Positions 46,040 through 56,960 of a DNA stretch of 64,000 bases are shown in pieces. Source of the DNA: Burhinus oedicnemus. Lineage: Eukaryota > Chordata > Aves > Charadriiformes > Burhinidae. The stretch spans positions 4,202,153 through 4,266,152 of the forward strand of contig VFFE01007724.1 in NCBI GenBank assembly GCA_008921705.1, written 5' to 3'. Both the position numbers and the translations under genes were made by a program. The notes under the pieces are model-generated. The model had not been told where the DNA came from, searched no databases, and worked only from the letters and a program-made list of their open reading frames with translations. Position 1 is the stretch's first letter. The number at the start of each line of letters is the position of its first letter.

Positions 46040-46220
46040 GTTATTGTATGTGTAACCTGCAGTTTTAATTATGTTGTGTACTTCCCTGTGCAATTAGAAA
46101 TGTGTATTTGTAACAGATAGTTACACTTTCTAGTTATGTATCCATCAAATTCTTGTTATAATTAGGATGACTCATAATGAAATTATGCATTAGTTGCTCC
46201 ATTCATTATATTGTTTGACT
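46040..46220. promoter_or_regulatory. Candidate conserved regulatory block with AP-1 site
   Basis: The 180 bp are AT-rich, with at least six TAAT/ATTA homeodomain-type cores (for example TTTTAATTATG at 46073, GCAATTAGAA at 46090, ATAATTAGG at 46158). A perfect AP-1 element, TGACTCA, lies at 46168-46174. There is no repeat signature and no codon pattern. This is the composition expected of a developmental enhancer, but conservation and activity are unknown. Confidence 0.3.
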
Positions 46221-46825
46221 TACAGTCAGCATGCAAACTACAAATCTTCTGAATTCTTCCTCTCCTTCATCCTCCTTGGGCATTTCCTAAGCAAATGCTG
46301 GTCAGAAACAGAGACATTTTAAATTGTTGCAACTCCTTTGCAAGCAATGGATTTTCTCAAAGAGGGTCTACTGCTGCAGAGCTGAGCAGCAATCTTGGCT
46401 CCTGTGGAAGTCAGCAGGATTTTGCTGATGGAGGGCAAAGTTAAAGCACATGTGAGCCCTCTGTTTCCCAGGGCAGTCCTACTTTGCAACATTCAAACAG
46501 CCCAGGAAGACAAAAATATTGACATACCTGATCAGAGCAGTGCTCCTTAGCTCTCTAGATCTTGTTTCCAGCAAGGAGCAGATTGGCACATCAGAAAAAT
46601 GCAACAGCAGTAGAGCCATGGCAAGGACAGGGAGTGTGCCTGAGTCCTATCACTGATGGCAGCTGCTGGTGCTGTTCAATGATTAGAAAAAGCCTAAGGA
46701 AAGGAAGAGCATCTCAGAATATCTCCCTAAGACTAACCCATTTTGAACTAATCAGCCCCTAGAACTTTCTGATCATCCTCCATTGGCCTACACCTTACAC
46801 CTCGAACAGTTTACCCCCCTTTCAA
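46221..46825. other. Unique non-coding sequence
   Basis: No gene or repeat recognised. Confidence 0.45.
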
Positions 46826-47270
46826 TTACTGCCCAATGTAAATACATCTCCTTGTCCATTCAATTACGCAGCTCTCAGAGGTAGCTATCACCTGTTGACC
46901 ACCAAGTCTGAGTGACTTTAAGCTACTGCAAAGGATCGAAGCCTTTGGGATCACTGTGGCAGGGAGGTACATAGGTAATTTATTCACTGCATAAGGGAGG
47001 GGGGAGTTGGAATAGTCATCCATTTTTTTTATGAGCCGCCTCGTATTCAGCATACATAATTGGTGAACTGTGGACATGGGTGGCAGTGACTATCAGCTTT
47101 AACCTATCATTGAACACTGTTGTGTCCAGTTCAGTACTGAAATCCCTCAAAAGATCGTCAACAAAGTCAGCACCCCTAAACCTGTGTATCTCCAACAGGA
47201 ATCTCTCTAATGTCTCTTGAACTGCTGTGTCATCCCACTTACAGATCAATTGCACAGTGAGCCCCTTAGT
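46826..47270 (-). pseudogene. Unidentified coding-like remnant, minus strand
   Basis: Two overlapping minus-strand frames look more protein-like than other frames here. 47255-47016 (79 codons) contains VQETLERFLLEIHRFRGADF and DDLLRDFSTELDTTVFNDRL. 47077-46826 (83 codons) contains NKLPMYLPATVIPKAS and WTRRCIYIGQ. The first reads like a soluble, acidic, helical segment with balanced amino-acid use. A shift between the frames near 47030-47077, next to an A/T homopolymer (TTTTTTTT on the plus strand at 47022-47029), would be consistent with a decayed gene. I do not recognise the family. A degraded retroposed gene or retroelement protein, or chance, are all possible. No poly-A tail or introns can be assigned. 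Confidence 0.3.
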
Positions 47271-47317
47271 GAGACAGAAGTATATAGCTCAGGACAAGGA
47301 GAACTTTTCTCTTTTCC

Positions 47318-47332
47318 TTTTTTTTTTTTTTT
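47318..47332 (+). repeat. Poly-T tract, 15 nt
   Basis: Fifteen T residues end a pyrimidine-rich stretch that starts near 47304. Read on the minus strand this is poly-A, located 5' of the coding-like remnant at 46826-47270, so it is not that remnant's 3' tail. Confidence 0.9.
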
Positions 47333-49579
47333 CGCCTTAAGGTGAATGTAGTGCTTATGAAAAATGCTAGATAAGTGGCAGTGAAAAAATTCTTTAAATT
47401 ATTCACAAAGCAGGTATTGTTCTGGCAGCTGTGCTTGCAGTCAGCATGTAATGGTTCACCCCGAGATTCATGCCTACAAAATTAAAAGTCCCCTTTGCTC
47501 CCACCAAATCTGGGAGAAGCTTAAGGTGCTAATAATCCCCCACTGTAAACTGAGAAATAAAACTGGAGCCCTGAGCCCTCCTCTCCAACACACGGACTGT
47601 GTAAGGTGCAGGGGGTGGAAGGGGGAAGGGAGGATGTCCAAAAGTGACAGCAAGTACAGCATGGGGAAGCACAGAGTGCAAAGGCAGCCCTGTTAGTAGA
47701 AATGTTGATTCGGGGGCAAATGTCATGCTTGTGGTAGCCCCAGACGTCCCCATCAGCATCTATGTCTGGCTTGCACCAGCAAAAAGCTTGCTTTCATTCA
47801 ATAGTTTCCGTGAAGTCCAATTCAGAAGGAGTCATCACCTGTAGCCCACGCTGAGCACGCACAATGACATGTGGTTTGGTACAGCCCTTGGCAGTGTGGG
47901 CATCTGGTATGTTGGTGGCAGGAAGTGATGTGGAAAAAAAGAGGGGTTTAAGTTGGCCACTTTCCCCCAGGAACAAGGCAGAATTTACCAGCTGGTTCAG
48001 CACAGACCAGCAGCCTCCTCTCCTACAAGGGCAACTTTCAAATAGTCTGAAGTCACCAGTGCAAAGGACCAACACAAATCCAAACCAGAGCTTCTCAAAG
48101 GAGAAGGCTCACACCTTAACCAGCCCTCAGCTCCCTCAGGTACCAATCATTTAAAAACCTAATTCATATTTGCTATTAGTGCTTTCTTAACCCATGCATT
48201 CCCACAGTGCGAGGCAGCCATAGATGGGTTTTCACCATGATCTGCTTTCCTCCTTAATCTCTCTAAATGCCATTTGTTTCTGAGGTGTCTCCATGCATGG
48301 TATTTTCATTTTAAGCCAAGGGCTGTGAACTGGATGGTACCAAAAAATCAGGCAGGTGCTGAACAAGCAGCAAAAGTGTTAACTCCCCACTTGCTCTCTC
48401 CCAGCCTGCCTTGGCACCAGGTTGCCTCTCCAGTCCTTCAGCCTGTGTACCATAGACGCTGGCAGAGACACATCTGTGCTGGTGGCTTTTACGTTTGTCC
48501 ACTAGGGACCACACTGAGATCAGCAACACTGAACTGACAGCAGATGTTAACAACCTTTGATCTATCTTGACCTGGGCTGGTTATTAACTGACAACTAAGA
48601 AGAAAAAGGCTCCAAGATCTCAGTAGAGCACTGACGTTTCTGACCTGGGATCTAAAGATGCTCATGGTTTTACTGAAAACAGCAGTCTGCAACAGCATCC
48701 TCTTACTACCCTTCTTCCACACATCACGGGCACTGCCAATGCCGTGCATCAGTCACATTTCTTCTGCTCATCATTATCCTGGGTGCTGTCAGCTTGCAAA
48801 TTTAGATTGTAAGACTCTGCTATCCACAAACTGTATTTTTCCGTTTGGGAAGCATGGTGTACATCATTGACTCTGTAAATACAAACCACAGTATGGTCCA
48901 TACATGCCCCTCATTTGCTTTTTGCCACATCTGCCTTACAGAGTTTTATGAACTTTCAGCTTCCAATCACTACTTTCACTAACTCCTGCGACAGCCTCAG
49001 CTTGTGTTGGGGGCGGATGCTGTCGCGTTCATTTTGCCATTCACATCAGTCGTGAGAGCTACGGCACCTTCCATTCCCGGGAGTGATTTTCTCCTTAGTT
49101 TCAAAACAATGTGTGAAACCCTGCTCTGCAGAAACAGTAGCCTCAGTAAGTTTAAGGATGACTGAAGCTATTTCTTCTCCCAGGGAGGTTTAAAAGCTAC
49201 AGAGGAATGAATGGGGTTAGACCTATCGCTGCATCTCTAGCAGCCATCCTATTACCGCACTGAATAAAAGCAGGAATGGCATGTGTAGCCTAGGTTAATA
49301 AACCCTACCGAGTGCATGCCTTAAAAGCACTATGAAACAGCCTTAAGTCAGCTTGAGATAACTAATTTCAAGCATGGCTGTCTAGCGTGCCTGTCATTTC
49401 TATTGTCCTTCCAAACTATTTCAGACATTTTGAGCAGGGAGTACTAAGCTATGAGTTAGCAGGGGTTGTGACATTAATGGTCCAAAAAGGTTTAAGCACC
49501 AGGAGGGAATGATGACAGCGCTTAACAACTGGTGGCAGTTTGGAGGATTCCGCTGGATCTCTGTTCATTAATAATTAGG
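47333..49579. other. Unique non-coding sequence
   Basis: No exon or repeat recognised. A G-rich string at 47611-47632 has three G runs, not enough for a full quadruplex motif. Frames at 47864-48154 (+) and 48489-48749 (-) have no domain. Confidence 0.45.
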
Positions 49580-49760
49580 CTTCGCCTCGGAGGAAGATGT
49601 GACAACTATCGGAGGTAGGATTTGCATGGGAAACAAAGGGAGCTGTTGCTGTTCGGTGCCCATTGTTTGTGCTTCGCTCCCTGGCTTTCCGAGCACACCC
49701 AGGTGCAGTCTCGGCAGCGGCGAGGTGGCGGTGGGGAGGGGGTGATGGGATGGGGGGGGG
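49580..49760 (+). promoter_or_regulatory. CpG-enriched candidate regulatory segment with octamer, SOX sites and G-quadruplex
   Basis: About ten CpG dinucleotides occur between 49580 and 49735, far above the surrounding density. There is a perfect octamer, ATTTGCAT (49620-49627), a SOX-type AACAAAG 4 bp downstream (49632-49638) and an inverted SOX-type CATTGTTT (49661-49668). The segment ends in a G-rich tract (49733-49760) with runs GGGG, GGGGG, GGG and GGGGGGGGG, a strong G-quadruplex motif. A close POU/SOX pair plus CpGs suggests an enhancer or unannotated promoter. No adjoining exon is identifiable. Confidence 0.4.
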
Positions 49761-50100
49761 AAGAAGCAAGGGTGGCAATACTGTTGATAGTCCTGCGTTT
49801 TATGGCAGAAACGCCTCGAGGACAAACTGGCTCAAACCTCACCGCCTGCTGAGTGTGCATTCCACGTTGCTCTTCCCACGGAGTAAAATACATAGAGGTC
49901 ATGCAGAAAACACTTTACTCCTTTTCTACCCAGCCAGCCGGGCTGTTTCTGAGATGGGAGAAGGGAGAGGGGAATCTGCCCTAAAATAAAAGGGGAAGAC
50001 GAAAGCTATGGAGCTTGTAAGATGAGGGAGACATGCTATTAATGTGTAAAATGTGTCTGGAGTGCCACCGATGTCATTTGAAAAGGGGAAAACAGAGCCA

Positions 50101-50118
50101 GGGTGGGGGGCGGGAGGG
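50101..50118 (+). other. G-quadruplex motif with one-base loops
   Basis: GGGTGGGGGGCGGGAGGG has four G runs of three or more separated by single bases T, C and A. This is the tightest loop arrangement and the most stable quadruplex class known in vitro. Confidence 0.8.
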
Positions 50119-50289
50119 ATTTTCCGGGTGAGAAACTCCTTAGGTTATAACCTATTGCAAAAAAAGGAATGATGTGTCCATCCATTTTGCATAATCAAAG
50201 CTTCCTCTGCACTGTTGGAATTGTTTTGCTGGACGAGAATTGTAGTTCCAGACAGAAAAAGGTATGATTTCCTCCTGTGCCACCGCCAG

Positions 50290-50310
50290 CCCCCTGCCAC
50301 CCTCCCTCCC
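50290..50310 (-). other. G-quadruplex motif on minus strand
   Basis: The plus strand has C runs CCCCC (50290-50294), CCC (50300-50302), CCC (50304-50306) and CCC (50308-50310), giving a minus-strand quadruplex motif with loops of 5, 1 and 1 nt. It is the third such motif within 580 bp. Confidence 0.75.
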
Positions 50311-51689
50311 TCTGAGAAACAACAGTGTGGAGGAGGATGTAAACGACATTTAGTTGGATGCTGAAAGGGTTGGGGGCAAGGGCTGAGGGGGGAATGAACA
50401 CTCAAGTAGTATTAACAGGAAAGCTTCCCCTTGAAAAAGCTTGTTTCTCCCCAGCCAGAAGTCCAGGAGGTGATATGCAAAAGTTAGAAGCCTCATGTAC
50501 TTTTTTATGACGCGCCTCTTTAGCATTACTAGACAAGAAAATGTCCGAATGTCAGAGTCAGGTCTGCACGGCAAAGCAGGGCAGTGAGGTTTGCACGGCG
50601 TCCCAGTCAGTGCTGGGCTGCAAGTTTGCATTTTTGTCATTGCATATGACCCTCACCAAAATAAGTAGCGGGAACTTAGTGAATGAAAATGTTATGTCCA
50701 TGCATATGCAGAATCCTTATCATTTGGTGTGTTTGATCTGAGCGTCACGTTCCCCGTGTTGATGAATTGTTTTGACTTGTGCATTAAAGTTTCATTTCCA
50801 AACAACAGAGAGACTTCAGAGTGAGTGGTATTTAGTAACAATAAAATGTTCTGCTTGCGGAAATGCTTCTCACAGGAGCTATTAAAAATGCACTTAAAGG
50901 AGCTGAGAGACATATCTTGCAGTAAGAGGTATGGTATCACTTGCTGTGCTAAATTTTAAAATTAAGGTTATGATGCCATTTCAAATCTACTTTAATGTAG
51001 GTGTCATTAAGCATACTTTACAATACTGTTGTCAAAAGCTCACAACTTAGAGAATTCTGTTAGACTGGTTGTTTTCATTAAATCTTCATTAGAAAAAAAA
51101 TTCCTATATATAGCAGAGACTCACCAAGTAATTTGAATTTACTCACTCTAACTAATGTTCCCTTTAAGGAGATTTCAGTATATTATGTTATATTGTAAAT
51201 AGGTCATGATATAATTCATTCAATAACAAAACACTGATGACAATGTAACAACAAAAGTGCTAAATGCATTCAGTCAAAGTAAATACAGATTGTGCCAAAG
51301 AGGAGCAATATTGGATCAGGAACAGTAAGAATTCCTTTTAAGAAACACAACATAAATATTCTGCATTTGATCCAAGCAATAACTTTTCAGTCAAGTGCAT
51401 TACTTTGCATTGCAAATTGGGGAAAAAAGTAATTTCAATCTGTGTCATATACACTACTTGGTATATAACGATAACAGCAAAAACTTTCTTCCAAAGAAAT
51501 TGTTTCTGGCGGTTTGCAGTACGGATCAAAGAGATATTATGCAGAGATATTAAATCTGTGTCAGAAATGAGCAATGCATGTGGAAATCAAGTACCTGGTT
51601 TTTCTTCTCCATCTCACTTTTGTCCAGAGGCTTAGACAATTTTACTTTGTTTTACTTCAGTGCCTTTCTGAGGGAAGGGGCTGAAGCGG
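50311..51689. other. Unique non-coding sequence, AT-rich
   Basis: No gene or named repeat. From 50930 to 51570 the DNA is AT-rich and lacks simple repeats. It could include conserved non-coding sequence, but this cannot be judged here. Confidence 0.45.
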
Positions 51690-51825
51690 TAAAACCACAA
51701 GGAGGTGGGAGACTGCATTCAACCTGCGCCCAACCACAGACTTCTTGGGGACTTGGGCAAGTCCCCCGGCCTCTTTGCAAAATCCCTGCCTTGCAAATGA
51801 GGGTGAGGACAGCGTACTAATGGTG
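51690..51825 (+). repeat. Possible MIR-like SINE fragment
   Basis: GGAGGTGGGAGACTGCATTC followed by AACCTGCGCC (51700-51730), then GGACTTGGGCAAGTCCCCC (51749) and TGCAAATGAGGGTGAGGACA fit the plus-strand MIR order, with 'gacttgggcaagtcac' the clearest part. The rest is diverged. Confidence 0.45.
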
Positions 51826-52460
51826 GGATGGAAATAGAGATGGTGGTGCTCAGGGAATGAGGCTGACCGTAGAGCTCCAGATAAGGCAAAATGCAAAGTA
51901 AAATTTTGTAGCAGGAGCAGGTTAAGATTTCAGGCATTTTCAACTGTAAAATAAGACCTATTGCAAATTCCAGGATCCAAAACTAAATCCGCTTTCAGAA
52001 CTATTCCAGACAAATTTGCCACTTACAAAAACTTCTGCCAGCAGCAAATATCCATTTATCTGAGACCTTGTCAGAAGTGACTCCAGATCTCTCAGCATTC
52101 CCTTTGCTCCATCAACGTAGAGCAGATAATGAAGCAAACGGCGTCAGATTGATTCACTGTGCTGAGAAATAACTTCCCTATTTTCTTCAGAAGCTCAATG
52201 AGTACTTTTTGCTGTGAATCTCACTTGCCCTTCTGCTTATGAACTGTCTGTGGAGCTCATGCAATTTTCTAATTTATTTGATATTATTTGGGAATTTCTT
52301 CAGTGAATAACTCTTGGCTTACAGATCTTCTGGGAATGGCAAATGTTTGCAAATTCATACTGTGTTGCTTAGTTCAGTCATGTGGTGTTCCTTGATTAGA
52401 TGATTTGTATAGCTAACTCGCAGAAAGTAAATTGCAAATTTCACAACCAAGTATACTGTT
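51826..52460. other. Unique non-coding sequence
   Basis: No gene or repeat recognised. Confidence 0.45.
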
Positions 52461-52783
52461 TCATACTGGATTTCCATCACTGTCTGAGCAGTCAGGTTTA
52501 AAATTCATGTCTTGCAAGTAGTCATACGAGCAACACATAAGCACTGAAGTGTTCCCACCAGACAGATGTGAGAGCCGGGTTAAACAGCTTTCAGTTTCAT
52601 ATGAATATTCATGAAAAGTGTTTGAATTCTTGCAGCTCAGTTCAAACGAATAGTCAGCAGCATCCATCACACACTGCAAGGGCCATTCTCTCACAGTGTC
52701 CCCACATTCTCCCTAACTCTCCCATATAAGTCCACAATGTCGGTGGAAACTGTTTGCGCAGCCAAAATAAAAGGAAAAAAGAC

Positions 52784-52814
52784 CAATGTGGAAATTTCTA
52801 AATTTTCCACATTG
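52784..52814. other. Perfect 11-bp inverted repeat (hairpin)
   Basis: CAATGTGGAAA (52784-52794) and TTTCCACATTG (52804-52814) are exact inverted complements separated by 9 nt. There is no T run after it that would suggest a polymerase III terminator. It lies inside a minus-strand open frame (52691-52882) that starts with a hydrophobic stretch, but I see no domain there. It may be a protein-binding dyad or chance. Confidence 0.75.
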
Positions 52815-52882
52815 TAGCCTCTCCTGTTGTGCCTGTCTTGCACATTGCAGGACATGAAGAGAAACATCAGGGAGGACAGCAA

Positions 52883-55800
52883 GAGAACATCAGCGGTGAT
52901 GCAGTGAGTGCAGGCGAGAAAACACTGAAAGAGGGTTAAAAGAAGGGTAACCAGTGGCAGAGGGGGGATCAGCCACGCAGAATATGTACATTAGGGGACA
53001 GGGATTCACAGAGCATGAACACATAAATACACCAGTGCAATTTCTAACAATGAATCCAGTGAATTTGGGTTATTAACCTCAAGGTTTATGGTCTTACCAG
53101 CCCCGATCCATGGCAAGCCCTGGAGCCATTGCCTCCTGATCCTTCCCCGTGCAGGTGCTATGTGGGTGCAGGTACAGTCAAACAAGGGGGTGATGTGGTT
53201 TAGCTTTTGCCATGCAGGGGTCTGATGACGTGCTATGGAGATATGGAAGAGTTGTGAAAATAACAGACAAGAAGAAAATTAACTAACTAACATCTGGTGC
53301 ATGGTTTAAAAGCAGCGAAAATCAGTTGGGTGAAGAATTTCTGTGAAGTTTTTTATCTCAGAGACAAAAGAAAAATCAGCTGTCAAAACACCAAGCTCTT
53401 TTGACTGAGAAACAAACAAGGAGGAAAAGGTTATAAAGCAGGAATGTATTTGCCTTTTTGAATTATTTTTGCACTGTACTTATGTCAAATAGGAGGAAAC
53501 CTCAGCTCTCCTACCAAGTGAGCTCTATTGTCTGACTACTTCCTACTTTATGTAGAATAAGTCAGGTGTGTGCTGAATCAACAGGGTTGCTGTGAGTGCA
53601 CAGAGCCAACCAGCAGTGTTAAATCCCCATTAGACAGCCTTTTGTACCTTTTCAGTCATTTTAAAGTCCAATGATATTAGATATTCTTATTTATTCTAAA
53701 AGTAGAAACGTGCCTAAATTGCACGCTGCGTGTGAGCCACACAGTGAGAGTCACTAAGGGCAATACACGTGCGTTCATATTCTGTCAGGGCACGTGTAAC
53801 ACCAGATTAATATTGCTTGGGGAGAGTAAGAGAACAATAAGAATTAGAAGAACTAAAATCAAAGCAAACACAGAGGGTCTTTGCTAGGACATAAATTGAC
53901 TTGATATGATTGGGAATGAAATTTCAACTTGAAACTCCCCATTAAAACTCCTAGTAGGCCTTCAAATACTTTTTCTTTCTTCATATAAAGCTGTCCTGTA
54001 ATTAATCCCCACCTCTGCTTGTGCCAAGTGGGATAATTTTGTATGGACCGTTTTTAAAGAAGTAGTTAATTTTTAAAGGAAAAACACAGATAAAGTCAAA
54101 ACCCAGCTTTCTCTTCCCACATTGGTGGTTGCCCCTCTGGTCTGTGCTTTGGTGCCTCTGATGCTTGGTTGAGAGCAGAGAGCTCCCATTGATGAGCCCT
54201 GCAGGGGCACACAGCAACATCTTTGAGCTGTAGCATCTTCTTCTAAGATCCTTGAAAGGTTGGAGGCAGCAACACAGTCGCTAGTGTGCCTGGCTGTCTC
54301 TGCTGTTTATTTATCACCTACTTCTACAACTCCATGGGAGGACTGACCTGGCAGCTCTGAGGTCCTCAACAGTCTTTCAAAACTACTCCAGTAAATGCAC
54401 AAGCTCTTTAGGTAACCCTTTGCATCACATAACTAGACAAAACCTCATCAAAGCCTGCACCAGCCTATCTTGCCTGCTGAACCCTTGGTACTGATCTGCA
54501 GCACAACTCCCCATCACAGGGAACTGGTAGATCCAAAAGCAATGGGGAAGGTGTCCTTCAGGGGAAAGGAGAAAAATATCAAACTAGCTGTTAAGCATCT
54601 CCAAAACAGTGAAAGGCAGTTATAGCTAGATCCCCAGACTGTGGACATGATGGGCATAAGCAGCTAGGACCTATACCCCAGCCATCCCCAGGTACCCAGC
54701 AATTTTGTCTGAATTCAGTGTTCCTCCTGCTCTGTGTGCCACTGCATTGTCCTAAATCAACCACCACCAGAAGGTTTTGAAGACCAGAGGAGACAAAAGA
54801 GCATTTGTTCCATTTCCCCACTTCTCTTTCAGTGGATCAGAGATCAGAGTGGGACTGAACTTTCTGATTAAGCCCTAAGTGGTTCATCTGCCCAAGGTCA
54901 CCATCCCACCAGGAGCCCTGTAGACAGCACTGTCCTTGCGTACCTGCTGAGGCACAGTACCAAAGAAGGGACAAGATAACACTGCCTGCCTTAAAGAAGT
55001 GTTGCAGAAAACATTCAATATACTTGGCTGTATTTTACTTGCGGGCAAGCTATTTTCCACCTCAGCAGAGTGGTACTCCTTACTGACAAGCATTAGTTAT
55101 TTGCAAATTTAGATAGGCCTTATAAACGTCAGGCTCCTGAGTGAATAAATAATGTTTCAGAGCAGTAACTTGAAATAAGTCAAACTAGGAATGGTGAGAC
55201 AACCAGGAGTATGGTCCCTTTGGGACACACTCCCTACCACTTCTAATTAATTTCTGGTACTTAAAGCATCACAGCCCATGGTTAAATCAAAGTCAGAGGA
55301 AACAAAGGAATGTGAAATCCTTCTGGAGACTTGTGTCCCTCTCCATCCACAGGAGTAGGTGCGCTCCTCGGTGCTACTGCCAAACAGACTGACTCTCTGA
55401 CCTCAGTTAGGAGCATCTGTTTTTAGCGGGGACAGTCCAGGGGACCCAACAGCTGGGCTGCCCTGGCAGCTTCTAGTTGCCCCAGGGCTGGTGTCACCCC
55501 TTGTTCTCCTGTTACCTTCCCCTTCTCACGCAGCCACCCCCTCCTGCACCTTCCCAGGTTCGCCTGGCCCTCTGGAGAGCCAGTTCAGCTCGCAAAATCT
55601 TCAGGAAATTATGCTTTGGGTTTGGCTGGCTGAGGGAGCCCAGCTGGGAACCAACAAGCACCAGAGCTGGTGCAAGAAAAGCAGGCGGAGAGCATAGCCA
55701 GGAGTGAGGTACAGGGAGCAAGGAGCAATCATAGACCTGGCACAGCACATTTTCTAGCTAAACACCCCTAAATTCCTCTGTCCTAATGACCCAGTGAGAC

Positions 55801-56679
55801 TACTGCAGAAACAGGTTTCAGATAACCCCATCTTTACCAGAGCAACATGTTGCAGAGGCCAAGAGTTATAAAAGAACTGAAAGGCAAAAAAAGGACAACA
55901 GCTTGCCTGCCCTCATTGGTCTTCGATCGTCGAGGCCCATCTAGCTATTGATGTGCAGTTTTTAAGCTTATATGTTGAATTCCAGAGCTGCTGATGTGGT
56001 GATAGGAGAAGAATTGATTCAGCTGTGAAAAATAATCCTTGCAGAGCAGGTGTAAAGAGGGCTGTTGTGATTTGGCAAAGTTTACTGATCCAGGAAATAA
56101 GAGTTTCAGAAAGAAAGCCTGAGTGAAAAACATCAATGCAACTAGGACATCTTTCAATTCCTTCAACACAGCATATATACTTCAAGGCATGGGGAGCAAC
56201 AATCCAAGCAGGGAACAAAGGAAGTTCATGTGTAACCATAGCATTTTATTAACTGGAGGATCTGCAAATAAAAAATCCCCTGAATTTTGAAAACCCCTGT
56301 TAATGATGTATCAGGGTATAGCATAAACTTCTGACAAATTCCCCATCTTCATTTGCTTCCATATAACACGTTGATCTTACTGCCACTCTAGCACTTTGGA
56401 AGCTCTGCTGCTCTCCTAATTATTGATTGCATGAAATGTGTATTCTCTCATCTTTGCAAAAAACATGACGGGACATACTGTCTGGTTGTGAAATATCCCA
56501 AGAACTCCACAGCAACATCTTTTTTGGTAGAGTTTAATTATGACAATCCAGTAATTTGTGGGCAGCTGATTTGGAAGGATTTTGTCACAGGTAAACAAGT
56601 TTAAAAAAAAAAAATAAAAATTGCTTTTATCTCTTCTTGCTTTCTGTTTTAGTCGTATTTCAAGTGGATTAGTATAATC
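52883..56679. other. Unique non-coding sequence
   Basis: No exon or clear repeat was recognised in 3.8 kb. Open frames in the GC-richer part at 55477-55748 overlap on both strands and are unremarkable. A short A run lies at about 56603-56613. Confidence 0.45.
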
Positions 56680-56960
56680 TTTCCTCGACCGAACTCCACA
56701 GTCTATTCCATCATTGTTCTAATTTTACAAAAAGAAAATGACTGAAAGCAATTAATTAAAAATCTCTTCAGAAATGCATATGTGGATGCGCTTATTCACT
56801 AAGAACTCACAAAATAACTCTGCATTTTAAAACAATTTATCGGGTGCATTAAGCGTGAACAGGATGTCTTTGTTAGGTGCACCCGCCTTTAGATGGTTCC
56901 CTACATGAATATGCTTGTCATGTAGAGATATCTGCAGTAACTCAGCTCTGTCAGAGAGGA
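56680..56960. promoter_or_regulatory. Candidate conserved regulatory block
   Basis: The segment contains a SOX-type CATTGTT (56712-56718), an AATTAATTAA homeodomain dyad near 56750 and an E-box CATATG (56777-56782), with no repeat signature. Its composition resembles vertebrate conserved non-coding elements. Evidence is compositional only. Confidence 0.25.

Noticed and set aside
52461..52882. Pair of minus-strand frames, one with a hydrophobic N-terminus and one Cys-rich, that looked like a split secreted protein
   Set aside because: The frames do not join in register, the Cys pattern matches no family I can state with confidence, and no splice sites clearly link them. Only the hairpin inside was kept.
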